From contig NZ_LGQW01000015.1 in the NCBI RefSeq assembly GCF_003116035.1, forward strand, positions 736,086 through 800,085: a stretch of 64,000 nt of DNA, given 5' to 3'. The position numbers and the translations under genes are program-made. The notes below the pieces were generated by a model. That model did not search any database. It saw only the letters and a list, made by a program, of their open reading frames with translations, and was not told where the DNA came from. This document shows positions 17,541 to 26,588 of the stretch, one piece after another; the stretch's first letter is position 1, and every line of letters begins with the position of its first letter. This stretch comes from Azospirillum sp. TSH64. Its GTDB lineage: Bacteria > Pseudomonadota > Alphaproteobacteria > Azospirillales > Azospirillaceae.

Positions 17541-18455
17541 GTGGACAGATTGCGTGCCATGGAGGTTTTCGTCCATGTCGTGGATAGGAACGGCTTCCAG
17601 AAGGCCGCCCATGCCCTATCCCTGCCTCGCTCGTCTGTCACTATGACGATCCAGAGGCTGGAGCAGCATCTCGGGGTCCAGCTGATCAACCGCACGACGC
17701 GCCAGATCAAGCTGACCCCGGACGGGGAAGCCTATTACGAACAGAGCCGCCAGATCCTGTCGATGGTCGACACCGTCGAGAATGGGCTGCGGGACGGGCG
17801 CGGGCGAGCCAGCGGCCGGTTGAGGGTGAACATGCCGGCTTCCATCGGGCGTTCGATCATTCTTCCCGCGCTTCCAGGATTCCGTGAACGGTATCCGGAG
17901 GTGGACCTCGTGATCGGCATGAGCGACCGGCTGGTCGATCTCGTCCAGGAAGGGATCGATTGCGTCATCCGCACTGGAACCCTGCCGGATTCCAGCCTCA
18001 TTGCGCGGCGCATCGGCTGCTTCCGCTGGGTTGTCTGCGCCGCGCCGTCCTATCTTGCCGCGCGCGGTGAACCACAGGAACTGGCGGACCTCCAGGATCA
18101 TATCGCCATCGGCTACTCGTCCTCTCGCAACGGCCGGCCCGATGGGTGGACCTTCAGCGAGGGCGGTGCATCGACCACCATGACCATGCGGACCGGCTTG
18201 GTGGTCGACGAGACCTTCGCGCTCCGCGACCTCGCCACGGCCGGATTCGGGCTTGCCCGCCTGTCCGATTTCATCGTCGCCGACGCTGTGAAACGCGGTG
18301 ACCTGCGCGAGGTGCTCGGTTCGTACAGCCCCGAACCGGTCCCCGTGTCCGTCCTCTATCCGTCGTCACGGCATCTTTCGCCTGCCTTGCGGGTCTTCGT
18401 CGATTGGGTGCAGAGCATAGCAGGCGCCAGACTAGCCCCTCCCTCGGTCGTATGA
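17541..18455 (+). CDS. LysR-family transcriptional regulator
   Basis: A 304-residue LysR regulator beginning VDRLRAMEVFVHVVDRNGFQ, typical of the large AaeR/DmlR-like branch. The helix-turn-helix spans about 5-60 (SLPRSSVTMTIQRLEQHLG), with the sensor domain after about 90. The GTG at 17541 is chosen because GGAGGAG precedes it and because family members begin at this point; the ATG at 17493 would add 16 unrelated residues. It is divergent from the molybdenum hydroxylase operon, with a perfect palindrome between, so it most likely controls that operon in response to its substrate. Confidence 0.9.
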   Translation: MDRLRAMEVFVHVVDRNGFQKAAHALSLPRSSVTMTIQRLEQHLGVQLINRTTRQIKLTPDGEAYYEQSRQILSMVDTVENGLRDGRGRASGRLRVNMPASIGRSIILPALPGFRERYPEVDLVIGMSDRLVDLVQEGIDCVIRTGTLPDSSLIARRIGCFRWVVCAAPSYLAARGEPQELADLQDHIAIGYSSSRNGRPDGWTFSEGGASTTMTMRTGLVVDETFALRDLATAGFGLARLSDFIVADAVKRGDLREVLGSYSPEPVPVSVLYPSSRHLSPALRVFVDWVQSIAGARLAPPSVV

Positions 18456-18784
18456 ATTGGCAGGCCACATTTCTGATTCCCGAAGAGGTGCGCTCGGCAT
18501 CGGTCGGCCGACAGTTCTTCTTCACCACCGTTTCTTTCCAGATGCGTTTGCGGACAGAGGTAAAACCTATGACGGCCAAAGGAGGCCGCGCGGTGGCGTT
18601 TGACTTCATTTGCATGTGGAGCTAGGGCTTTATTGCCACACGGCTACGCCGGCCCGTCGCGAAGCGGGCGAATTGGCAGGGTCGTGCGAATACTGCCTGT
18701 AAAAGGCGGATTATACATAAAGCCGGCTGAGCGCTGCGAGCAATCCCCGCTATTTCCGGTGCATTCGGGATGGGAAGGAACGTC
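18456..18784. other. Intergenic region upstream of the FAD oxidoreductase
   Basis: 329 bp with no supported gene. It should contain the promoter of the 18785 gene. An A/T-richer run, TATACATAAAG, is near 18713-18723. I see no copy of the ATAG-N7-CTAT motif found before the later operons. Confidence 0.5.
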
Positions 18785-20851
18785 ATGTCGAACAAGCAGA
18801 ATTACTCGGATTTTGAAGCGGACGTCGTCGTCGTCGGCGGAACGGCGGCCGGCTGTTCCGCGGCCATAGCGGCAGCCCGCGGCGGCATGACGGTCATCGT
18901 CCTGGAGCCGACGCCGACCCTGGGTGGGGTGACGACGAACGGTGTGCATTGCTTCGATACCGGCTCGTTGCAAGCCCTGAGCGGAATCGCGGAAGAGTTC
19001 GTGGACCTCGTGCTGAGGCATTACAAGCAGGTCGGCCTGGTCGATCCGATGCTCGCAAGCCGGTCGGATGTCTTCTGGGAGTTCCATGTCGCCGAACGCA
19101 TCTGGCGCGAGCTTCTGGCGAACCATCCGAACATCACGGTCATCACCGGTGCCGTCCCCGTCGATGTCGTGGTCGACCGGAAACGCCTCAGGGAGGTTCA
19201 CTGGGAACCGGCCAGCGATTCCTTCGGCAACCCGCCCGGCGAGCCGACGCAGCCGAACCGGGTGCGCGGCAAGGTTTTCATCGATGCGAGTTACGAAGGC
19301 GACGTGGCGGCCTGGGCGGGAGCGCCGTTCGACATCGGCCGCGAAGCCCGCTCGGCGGAGGAGCCGCATGCCGGCGTGATCTACACCGCGACGCACGAAC
19401 GCCGGGTCGACGACCAGGGGTTCCTGCCGTCGACGATCCTGCCGGGCAGCACGGGCGCGATGGACGACAACATCATGGCCTTCACCTACCGGTTGAGCCT
19501 GCGCTATCTGAAGGATGGCTCTGCGGGCCGCATGCAGGCCAGGCCGTCGTCCTATGACCCCGGCAAATACGCATGGAACTCCGCTGCGCTGTCCGCCGAC
19601 GGCGTTCCCACCTTCGGACCTGACGTCATTCCGACGGTGAACGGCAAGATGATCCTCAATCGGCGGTACGAGGGGAACGATCTGCTCCAGGGGACGCGGG
19701 AGTTCATTCTTTCCCATCCCCGCGAGCGGACGGCGATCCGCCAGAATTTCTTCGATCACGTCCTGGGTTTCCTCCATTTCATCCAGACCGAAGGAGGAAT
19801 GCCGCAACTCGTCCTCGCCGAAGACGAGTATGTCGAGAACGACCATCTTCCCTACATTCTCTATGTCCGGGAAGGGCGGCGGTTCCGCGGGCAGGTGAAG
19901 ATGACGGAAGCGAACGTCAACCCCTATCTGGCCGGACCGGGGCCGCGCCCACCGAGACAGCCGGATTCGATAGCGATCGGCGACTGGGCGATCGAGAGCA
20001 GGCGCTGCAACGACGAACCCAGCTCGGCGACGAAGACCTATGAAGGGTCGATGTTCATGCGGGCGCTCCGTGCTCCCTATCAGGTGCCGTACGGATGCCT
20101 GACGCCGCAAGGCGTCGACAACCTGCTGGTCACCACGACCATCTCCGCCAGCCATGTCGCCTTCTGCGCCCTGCGCGTCGAGGCCCTCTGGACGGAAACC
20201 GGAACGGCGGCGGGCATCGCGGCCGGATTGTCCATCGGCTCCGGATGCAAGGTGTCGGAGGTGCCGGTATCCGACATCCAGGAGGAAATGCTCCAGCGCA
20301 AATGCAAGCTGACCTATTTCTCCGACGTCGAAACGGGACATCCCGACTTCGTCGCGATCCAGAAGCTGGCGCTCAAGGGATTCGTGCCGGACGACGAGCG
20401 CTACCGGTTCTTGCCGGACTTGGCGGCGACCTGGGGGGACCTCGTCGAAGCCGCGGTGCTCTGCTTCGATATTCCGATCAGCGTGACCGGCTTCCATTTC
20501 GAGGGCATCAATCCCGGCCACCGCTCCTTCCGCTACGTCGAGTCACTCTATGATCTGGCCAGCCGGGCCGGTGTGATGCTGTTCCCCAACATGCGCCATC
20601 CGGTCATCGATGTGCCCGCCGACCATCTCAGGCCGGAACTGCGGACGCGCTGGCTGGAGTTGCAGGTCGATGCCCCCGTGTCGTCCGCACAAGGCGAAGC
20701 GTTTCTGGACCTGCTGCTCCAGTCGCTCGGCCATTCATCCGGCCATCCGTCCGACAGCCGGTCCGGATCGCCGGAAAACGCGCCAGCCCCCGCCCCGATG
20801 CTCACGCGCGGGGCTCTTGCAAGCCTGCTGGTCGGCGCCGCGCGCGCCTGA
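18785..20851 (+). CDS. FAD-dependent oxidoreductase (FAD_oxidored family)
   Basis: A 688-residue flavoprotein. The FAD site is DVVVVGGTAAGCSAAIAAARGG at about residues 14-35, in the part after the charged N terminus, followed by TLGGVTTNGVHCFDTG. The remainder looks like the long FAD_oxidored group, whose substrates are mostly unknown. No signal peptide is visible. GAAGGA sits 6 nt before the ATG at 18785, favouring it over the one at 18770. The gene is 88 bp before a periplasmic binding protein gene on the same strand, so both probably belong to the catabolic island. The last 40 residues are Pro/Ser-rich and look variable. Confidence 0.82.
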   Translation: MSNKQNYSDFEADVVVVGGTAAGCSAAIAAARGGMTVIVLEPTPTLGGVTTNGVHCFDTGSLQALSGIAEEFVDLVLRHYKQVGLVDPMLASRSDVFWEFHVAERIWRELLANHPNITVITGAVPVDVVVDRKRLREVHWEPASDSFGNPPGEPTQPNRVRGKVFIDASYEGDVAAWAGAPFDIGREARSAEEPHAGVIYTATHERRVDDQGFLPSTILPGSTGAMDDNIMAFTYRLSLRYLKDGSAGRMQARPSSYDPGKYAWNSAALSADGVPTFGPDVIPTVNGKMILNRRYEGNDLLQGTREFILSHPRERTAIRQNFFDHVLGFLHFIQTEGGMPQLVLAEDEYVENDHLPYILYVREGRRFRGQVKMTEANVNPYLAGPGPRPPRQPDSIAIGDWAIESRRCNDEPSSATKTYEGSMFMRALRAPYQVPYGCLTPQGVDNLLVTTTISASHVAFCALRVEALWTETGTAAGIAAGLSIGSGCKVSEVPVSDIQEEMLQRKCKLTYFSDVETGHPDFVAIQKLALKGFVPDDERYRFLPDLAATWGDLVEAAVLCFDIPISVTGFHFEGINPGHRSFRYVESLYDLASRAGVMLFPNMRHPVIDVPADHLRPELRTRWLELQVDAPVSSAQGEAFLDLLLQSLGHSSGHPSDSRSGSPENAPAPAPMLTRGALASLLVGAARA

Positions 20852-20901
20852 CGGCGCGATACGGCCAGCCGCTTCATGTCGCATTCGCTGAAATGACAAC
20901 A

Positions 20902-20922
20902 GGCCGGTCGCCAAGACCGGCC
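20902..20922 (+). other. Hairpin in the leader of the binding-protein gene
   Basis: GGCCGGTC, loop GCCAA, GACCGGCC: an 8-bp perfect stem ending 4 bp before the CAGGAGG ribosome site of the gene at 20940. It has no T-run. It may stabilise a processed mRNA or allow higher expression of the binding protein than of the upstream oxidoreductase. Confidence 0.5.
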
Positions 20923-20939
20923 AACAGGAGGACACGGCC

Positions 20940-22118
20940 ATGATCCGGACGAAATCCGTCATTGTTCCCTGCATTGCTGCCCTTGCATCCTGCTGGGTCG
21001 CCGGTGCCGAAGCGGCCGACAAGGTCAGGATCGGCTTCGTTGCGACCCTGTCGGGGACGAACTCCGTCATCGGCATCCATGCGCACGACGCATTCAACCT
21101 CGCCATCGAGCATTCCGGCGGCAAGCTCGGCGGGTTGCCGGTGGAAGTCCTCGTCGAGGACGACCAGCAGAAGCCCGATGTCGCGCGCCAGATCGCGGAC
21201 AAGTTCATCGAGTTCGACAAGGTCGACGTCGTCGTCGGGCCGGTGATTTCCAGCGCCCTCCTGGCGGCGTCGGAACGGGTGACAAGCAACAAGACGGTCA
21301 TGATCGGCCCGAACGCCGGGCCTTCTCCCCTGGCTGGCGACAAGTGCTCCGAGTATTATTTCTCGACCTCGTGGCAGGGCGACAATCTGGCCGAAGCGAT
21401 GGGATCGGTGCTGCAGAACAAGGGGGTCAAGAAGCTCTACGTCATGGCGCCGAACTTCCTGTCCGGCCGGGACGTCATCAATGGCATCAAGCGGTACTAC
21501 AAGGGCACCATCGCGGGGGAAGTCTATACGCCTCTGAACCAGCTGGATTTTGCGGCTGAACTGGCTCAACTGCGGGCGGCGAAGCCGGACGCCGTGTTCG
21601 CGTTCTATCCGTCCGGGCTGGCGATCCAGTTTGTGAAGCAGTTCGTGCAGAGCGGCATGAAGGAGCAGTTCCCGCTCTACATGTCCTACTCCGTCGACAA
21701 CATGAACCTTCCGGCCATCGGCGACGCCGCGCTCGGTATTACCGTGACCGATAACTGGAGCCATGTCGGAGGCAACGAAGAGAACAGGAAATTCGTCGCG
21801 GATTTCATGCGCAAGTACAAATACGCGCCGTCGGCAACCGCGGCGCAGGCCTATGATGCCGGTCGGCTGCTGGACAGCGCCATCGGGAAGGTCAACGGGA
21901 AGATCGAAGACAAGAAGGCCTTCCTCGCGGCGATCAAGGCAGCCGATTTCCATTCGGTCCGCGGAAACTTCAAGTTCAACACCAATCATTTTCCGATCCA
22001 GGATCTGTTCGCCGGAACGGTCGTCAAGGGTGCTGATGGAGAGCCCGTCATCGAGTTGGGCAACGCAGTGATGAAGGAACACGGTGATGTTTATGCGGCG
22101 AAATGCTCGTTGAAGTGA
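20940..22118 (+). CDS. ABC transporter periplasmic substrate-binding protein (LivK-like), first copy
   Basis: A 392-residue exported binding protein. The Sec signal peptide covers about 1-25 and ends at GAEA before ADKVRIGFVATLSG. The two-lobed type I periplasmic-binding fold is clear (VRIGFVATLSGTNSV near 28, VDVVVGPVISSALLAASE near 97). Related proteins capture branched-chain amino acids, amides or aromatic and other organic acids. It probably feeds the Liv-type permease encoded at 25.7-29 kb, since that operon lacks its own binding protein. CAGGAGG precedes the ATG. Confidence 0.92.
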   Translation: MIRTKSVIVPCIAALASCWVAGAEAADKVRIGFVATLSGTNSVIGIHAHDAFNLAIEHSGGKLGGLPVEVLVEDDQQKPDVARQIADKFIEFDKVDVVVGPVISSALLAASERVTSNKTVMIGPNAGPSPLAGDKCSEYYFSTSWQGDNLAEAMGSVLQNKGVKKLYVMAPNFLSGRDVINGIKRYYKGTIAGEVYTPLNQLDFAAELAQLRAAKPDAVFAFYPSGLAIQFVKQFVQSGMKEQFPLYMSYSVDNMNLPAIGDAALGITVTDNWSHVGGNEENRKFVADFMRKYKYAPSATAAQAYDAGRLLDSAIGKVNGKIEDKKAFLAAIKAADFHSVRGNFKFNTNHFPIQDLFAGTVVKGADGEPVIELGNAVMKEHGDVYAAKCSLK

Positions 22119-22129
22119 GGACGGTTCGG

Positions 22130-22147
22130 GGCCTGCCGGAGCAGGCC
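22130..22147. terminator. Hairpin between convergent genes
   Basis: GGCCTGC (22130-22136), loop CGGA, GCAGGCC (22141-22147), placed between the convergent binding-protein and IclR genes. It lacks a T-run in both directions, so bidirectional termination is only probable. Confidence 0.5.
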
Positions 22148-22160
22148 TCAGAAATTCAGC

Positions 22161-22997
22161 TCATTCTCCATTCTGAATGCCATTTTGTTTAATGCCAGCC
22201 GTTCTGGGGAAGAGTGATTGACCGACGACCTCCGCCACTTCGCGGAGGTCGTTTCCCAACTCCGCCAAGCGTTCCAGGGAGTGCTGGCCGGCAATCGTGA
22301 TGCCGCTGAGCCCGAACCGCGGCTGGCGGTTTGCGTCGGTCACCAGCGCGGCGACCGTGATGATTCCCCGATAGAGCTGGCCATTGTCGATTGCCCACCC
22401 ACGTTCTCGCGCGACGGCAACGTCCGCCGCATAGCTCTCGAAACCAGGGGGCGATTGCCAGCGCAAAGTCGAGAAACGTCGCCGTAGCTCGGAAGACGGC
22501 AGGTCAAGCGACGCCGCGACGCAGCGGCCGATCGCACCGATCAACTGCGGCACGCGAAGCCCGATCCGCATCTCGACCCTGACCGCCGTGTGGCTGTGAG
22601 CCCGGTCGATCAGCACGAGATGCCCGTTCTCGGTGACCCGCCACAGCACGATCAGCATGTCGTAGTTGAGGGCCAGCCGTTCCAGTTCCGGACGGATCAG
22701 CTCCGCATGACCGATTCCGATCATTCCCGCCGCCATTTCCGCCACGGCCAAGCCCAGCGTGTAGCTCTTGTCCGCGCTATGGAAGGCGACGAAGCGGGCC
22801 CGCGCCAGCGTGCGCAGGATGTTGAAACAGGTGCTCGGGCTGATCCCCGTCCCGCGGGCCACGGCGGCCACCCCCACCGGCGCCGTCGCGCTGGAGAGGA
22901 AGCGAAGAATATGGACGGCGTTCACAACCGCCCCGACATCCTTCGAGGCGGGCGCCGCATCATTTCCATATACAGATTGATCTTCCGTATTCTGAAT
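22161..22997 (-). CDS. IclR-family transcriptional regulator (start uncertain)
   Basis: A regulator with an N-terminal winged helix (VNAVHILRFLSSATAPVGVA, then GISPSTCFNILRTLARA) and a C-terminal IclR effector domain (GAIGRCVAAS, FESYAADVAVARERGWAID, GLSGITIAG). IclR proteins control catabolic operons for aromatic and organic acids. No in-frame ATG fits. An ATT at 22997 has GGGAGG 5 nt upstream and would be a rare start codon. The first in-frame GTG, at 22925, lies almost inside the helix-turn-helix and lacks a good site. The in-frame ATG at 23207 would overlap the divergent LysR start and add a meaningless extension. Confidence 0.82.
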   Translation of the reverse strand: MQNTEDQSVYGNDAAPASKDVGAVVNAVHILRFLSSATAPVGVAAVARGTGISPSTCFNILRTLARARFVAFHSADKSYTLGLAVAEMAAGMIGIGHAELIRPELERLALNYDMLIVLWRVTENGHLVLIDRAHSHTAVRVEMRIGLRVPQLIGAIGRCVAASLDLPSSELRRRFSTLRWQSPPGFESYAADVAVARERGWAIDNGQLYRGIITVAALVTDANRQPRFGLSGITIAGQHSLERLAELGNDLREVAEVVGQSLFPRTAGIKQNGIQNGE

Positions 22998-23138
22998 GAT
23001 AGCCTCCCTGATCGTCGGTTGATCAATGCAAACCGAACGGGCCGTGATATGCCCTCGGAACTCGTCGGCAGGATCATCGGCACGAAAGAAGAAGTCAAGC
23101 TCAACTTGACCGATGCACCAAATAATGACCGGATATAT

Positions 23139-23158
23139 GAAGATGTTTTGGCATCTTC
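23139..23158. promoter_or_regulatory. Dyad GAAGATG-N6-CATCTTC between IclR and LysR genes
   Basis: Perfect 7-bp arms separated by TTTTGG, 48 bp before the LysR ATG at 23206 and about 140 bp before the IclR start. A candidate operator for IclR or for autoregulation of the LysR protein. It is unlike the ATAG-N7-CTAT sites downstream. Confidence 0.55.
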
Positions 23159-23205
23159 TTGAAATATTCGGTGATAACAAAAGTTTCCGACAAGGGAGGA
23201 AGAGC

Positions 23206-24162
23206 ATGGAATTTCGGCAGATGAGCTATTTTCTATCCATCGTCGATCACCGGTCGGTGTCCGCTGCCGCGGCGCGTCTTGGCATCGCCCAGCCATCCCT
23301 GTCGGATGTCCTCGGAAAGCTGGAAAGGGAGTTGGACGTGCAGCTGATGGTGCGGACCCCGCGCGGCACACGCCTGACGGAGGCCGGTGCGGCGCTGGCC
23401 CGCCACAGCCGGGACATCCTGCATAACGTCGATATCGCCGTGCAGGAGGTCAGGAACCTGGGAGGAACCAATGCCGGGGGCGCCGTTTCCATCGGCCTGC
23501 CGCCCTCGATGGCCTTGCTGTTGAGCGTGCCGCTCGCCGAGACGGTCCGCAACGATTTTCCCGCCGTCCGCCTGCGCATCATCGAATCCATGTCGGGCTA
23601 TGTCCTCGACTGGCTGACCTCGGGGCATGTCGACATCGCCTGTCTCTATGACCCGCCCGATTCCGACCAGCTCGTCGTCAAGCCGCTGCTCAATGAAGAA
23701 CTGTACCTCGTCACCGCACCCGATCACTGGCCGTCGGCAGAGGTCGTCGACGGCGTCGCTGTCGAAGGATGCAGCTTCTCCGACGTCTGCAAGCTGCCGC
23801 TCGTGCTGCCGAGCCGGCCCCATGGGCTGCGGGAGATCATCGAACGCCACGCCCGCTCGGCCGGCACCGCGACCAATGTGGTGATGGAGGTCGACTCGCT
23901 TGCGCAGATCCTGAAGCTGGTGGACCGGGCAAGCGCCTATACGATCCTTTCGCATGCGGCCTGCTTCGATGCGGTCCACGATGGCCGCGTCATCCTGGTT
24001 CCCATCGAGAAGCCGGCGCTGAAGCGGACCGCCTATCTGGCGCGCCGCGGCGACCGGCCCGCGAGCAGTGCCAGCCTCCAGGTGGAATCGGTGATCGGGA
24101 CGATCCTGGAGGAGGCGATAAACCGCTTCAACCTGCGGGCCCAACTTGCCGCCACACGCTGA
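23206..24162 (+). CDS. LysR-family regulator of the NAC/Cbl-like branch
   Basis: A 318-residue LysR protein. The N terminus MEFRQMSYFLSIVDHRSVSA, then IAQPSLSDVLGKLERELDVQ and MVRTPRGTRLTEAG, resembles the nitrogen assimilation control protein NAC and relatives. The effector domain begins near residue 90 (GGAVSIGLPPSMALLLSVPL). GGGAGGAAGAGC gives a strong ribosome site. NAC is known to bind ATA-N9-TAT. The operons after this gene are preceded by ATAG-N7-CTAT, an exact subset of that consensus, so this protein is the best candidate regulator of the island. That link is inference. Confidence 0.92.
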   Translation: MEFRQMSYFLSIVDHRSVSAAAARLGIAQPSLSDVLGKLERELDVQLMVRTPRGTRLTEAGAALARHSRDILHNVDIAVQEVRNLGGTNAGGAVSIGLPPSMALLLSVPLAETVRNDFPAVRLRIIESMSGYVLDWLTSGHVDIACLYDPPDSDQLVVKPLLNEELYLVTAPDHWPSAEVVDGVAVEGCSFSDVCKLPLVLPSRPHGLREIIERHARSAGTATNVVMEVDSLAQILKLVDRASAYTILSHAACFDAVHDGRVILVPIEKPALKRTAYLARRGDRPASSASLQVESVIGTILEEAINRFNLRAQLAATR

Positions 24163-24285
24163 CCTGCATGCCCGCTCCCCTGTCAGGAACCGGTGCTTGA
24201 CTGTATTGGTTGTCGATCCCGTTCCTGAGCAAGATACAGAATTAAGAGACAGAAGATCAAATATAAAGAAACATTGGAGCGACGT

Positions 24286-24300
24286 ATAGATTTTATCTAT
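24286..24300. promoter_or_regulatory. ATAG-N7-CTAT site C, before the CoA-transferase/transport operon
   Basis: ATAGATTTTATCTAT, 136-150 bp before the start of the CaiB-type gene, in an A/T-rich 273-bp promoter region. It matches the ATA-N9-TAT consensus of NAC-type LysR proteins. Confidence 0.65.
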
Positions 24301-24435
24301 CCATTATCAAGGAAAAATGGATGATCTTTCCTCTGTGTGACTTTGATATAGAAAAGCCCAGTCAAAGAAAATTGGCGATCTCGGGAGCGTCTTGCAGGTT
24401 CTTCTATTCGGAAGACCAATCCCAAGCCGGAGCGA

Positions 24436-25638
24436 ATGGGCATGGATATGGGAATGAACGGGGTTCTGGAGGGCATCCGGGTCCTTGATTTCGGTCGCTA
24501 CATCGCCGCCCCCTATTGCGCGGCGATGCTGGCCGGCCTGGGCGCCGAGGTCATCCGGATCGAGCGGCCCGGCGGCAACGACGACCGCTACGTGATGCCG
24601 CTCACCCCGGACGGCGAGGGCGCCGTCTATCACCAGATGAACAGCGGAAAGCGGTCGCTGACCCTCGACCTGACGCAGCCGAAGGCGCGGGATATCCTGA
24701 CCCGCCTCGTCGCGGGCTGCGACGTGGCGGTGGTCAACCTTCCGCCCAAGGCCGCGCATCGCCTGGGATTGGACTATGAGGCGCTCCGTGCGGTGAAGCC
24801 GGACATCATCCTGGTCTCGATCACCGCCTTCGGCTCGCGCGGGTCGCGCAAAGACAGCATCGGCTTCGACGTGACCGGTCAGGCGATGAGCGGTGCGATG
24901 GCCTTGACCGGCCTGCCCGGCCAGCCTTTCCGGTCGGCCACCTCCTATGTCGATTACAGCACCGGGATTTCCGCGGCCTATGGGGCCTTGGCGGCCATCC
25001 TGGCCCGGTACAGGACGGGGAGGGGGCAACAGGTCGAGGCCTCCCTGCTCGGGACGGCGCTCGCCATCATGAATCCGGTGCTGATCGAGGAGGCTTCCGG
25101 CGCCCGTTCCCGGACCGCGACCGGCAACCGCAGTCCGATTTCGGGACCTTCCGATCTCTTCGTGACGCGCGACGGGTGGGTGTTCGTCCAGGTGATCGGT
25201 CAGGATATGTTCGAGCGCCTGGCACGGCTCGTCGGGGCGCCGGGGTTGATCGACGATCCGCGTTTCGCCGACGACATCGGACGCGGCGAACATGGTGAGG
25301 TCCTGAGCACGATCGTCGCGGAGTGGTGCGCGCCGCGGACCAGCGCGGAGTGTCTGGCCGAATTGGCGGAAGCCCGTGTCCCGGGCTGCCGGCTCCTGTC
25401 GCCCGCCGAGGCGCTGGTCGAACCCCAGCATGCCGAAGGCGGACATTTCGACTGGGTGCAGCCGCCAGGGCTTCCCGCCGCGATTCCGCTCGTGGCGCCG
25501 ACGGCCAGGCTGACGGCGGGGGCGCGGCTGGGGCGGCAGCCGGCGCCTGCGCTGGGGGCCGATACCGACGACATCCTGAAGAGCTTGGGGTACGGCGATC
25601 GTGAGATCGCCGATTTTCGGACTACCGGCGTCGTCTGA
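24436..25638 (+). CDS. CaiB/BaiF-family (class III) CoA-transferase
   Basis: A 400-residue class III CoA-transferase. The start region VLEGIRVLDFGRYIAAPYCA is followed by GAEVIRIERPGGNDDR and LDLTQPKARDILTRLVAGCD, with the likely catalytic Asp in SYVDYSTGISAAYGA near residue 173. Such enzymes move CoA from a donor acyl-CoA to a carboxylic acid without ATP. Four ATGs lie within the first 19 bases of the frame; the one at 24442 has GGAG 9 nt upstream, so the true start may be 24442. It heads the operon with the permease and acyl-CoA synthetase genes and may activate the imported acid. Confidence 0.9.
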   Translation: MGMDMGMNGVLEGIRVLDFGRYIAAPYCAAMLAGLGAEVIRIERPGGNDDRYVMPLTPDGEGAVYHQMNSGKRSLTLDLTQPKARDILTRLVAGCDVAVVNLPPKAAHRLGLDYEALRAVKPDIILVSITAFGSRGSRKDSIGFDVTGQAMSGAMALTGLPGQPFRSATSYVDYSTGISAAYGALAAILARYRTGRGQQVEASLLGTALAIMNPVLIEEASGARSRTATGNRSPISGPSDLFVTRDGWVFVQVIGQDMFERLARLVGAPGLIDDPRFADDIGRGEHGEVLSTIVAEWCAPRTSAECLAELAEARVPGCRLLSPAEALVEPQHAEGGHFDWVQPPGLPAAIPLVAPTARLTAGARLGRQPAPALGADTDDILKSLGYGDREIADFRTTGVV

Positions 25639-25712
25639 CGCGACTGCCTGCAGATCCCCCTGCAACTGTTGCCGGCCGGTGTATTCCCGTCCGCAGCCAA
25701 GGAGTATGCGGC

Positions 25713-26588
25713 ATGCAGACCGCATTGCAAATCATTGCCACGGGGCTTCAGATCGGCGCCATCTATGTGCTGTTCTCCCTTGGCCTCACCCTGACCTTCG
25801 GAATCATGCGCATCGTCAATTTCGCGCATGGCCAGTTCTTCACCCTCTCGGCCCTGGTCGTGGCGGTGGTGATGCCGTACTTGGCGACCGCCGGCCTGCC
25901 GCTGCCGGCGGCCTTCGCCGGCTCCGCCGCGGCCGGGGTCGCCGCCTCGCTGCTGCTGGGCCTCGTCACCTATGAGTGGGGGTTCAAGCGCCTCCAGCGC
26001 GACTTCGTCGGGTCCTTCATCCTGTCCCTCGGCCTGATCCTGCTGCTCGAAGGGCTGTACCTCGACGTCTTCGGCGGTGCAGTGCGGTCGGTCCCGCCGA
26101 TCATCGACGGTACGGTGTCGGTCTTCGGCGCGTCGCTGACCTCCCAGCGCCTTCTGCTCTGCTTCGTCGCCGTGGTCCTGACCGGCCTGCTCTACGCGGC
26201 GCTGGCGATGACGCCGGTGGGCAAGGCCCTGCGCGCGGCGTCGATCGACCACGAAGCGGCGATGCTCCAGGGCATCCCCTACCAGCGCATCGCGCGGCAC
26301 GGCTTCATGATCGCGACGCTGCTGGCGGCGGTCGCCGGCGCCCTGATCGCGCCGGTCTCGGTGGTCACCACGACGCTGGGTTCCGACTACCTGATCAAGG
26401 GGTTCATCGCCGTGATCGTCGGCGGGCTGGGCAGCATTCCGGGCGCCATCATCGGCAGCCTGTTCATCGCGCTTGTCGAGAGCGTCGGCGGCTACTTCTT
26501 CGATCCGTCGCGGGCAAGCATCGCCATCTTCGCGCTGGTCATGGTGGTCCTGCTGGTCAGGCCCCAGGGGTTGATGGGACATGGATAA
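25713..26588 (+). CDS. Liv-type ABC transporter permease 1 (LivH-like), first copy
   Basis: A 291-residue inner-membrane protein with about eight hydrophobic helices and the LivH motif LTFGIMRIVNFAHGQFFTL near residue 28. The EAA-like loop is seen around GKALRAASIDHEAAMLQGI near 170. It forms the translocation channel with the LivM-like protein whose gene overlaps it by 8 nt. AAGGAG lies upstream of the ATG. Confidence 0.92.
   Translation: MQTALQIIATGLQIGAIYVLFSLGLTLTFGIMRIVNFAHGQFFTLSALVVAVVMPYLATAGLPLPAAFAGSAAAGVAASLLLGLVTYEWGFKRLQRDFVGSFILSLGLILLLEGLYLDVFGGAVRSVPPIIDGTVSVFGASLTSQRLLLCFVAVVLTGLLYAALAMTPVGKALRAASIDHEAAMLQGIPYQRIARHGFMIATLLAAVAGALIAPVSVVTTTLGSDYLIKGFIAVIVGGLGSIPGAIIGSLFIALVESVGGYFFDPSRASIAIFALVMVVLLVRPQGLMGHG

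Noticed and set aside
16814..17710. In-frame upstream extension of the molybdenum hydroxylase large subunit
   Set aside because: The extension runs through the [2Fe-2S] subunit gene, and the Tat signal begins just after the ATG at 16813, which overlaps the preceding stop.
22998..23207. IclR start at the ATG 23207
   Set aside because: It would overlap the start of the divergent LysR gene and add 70 residues with no similarity to IclR proteins.
24307..25725. Long minus-strand frame opposite the CaiB-type gene
   Set aside because: Composition is typical of an antisense shadow in GC-rich DNA, while the plus frame has CaiB motifs throughout.
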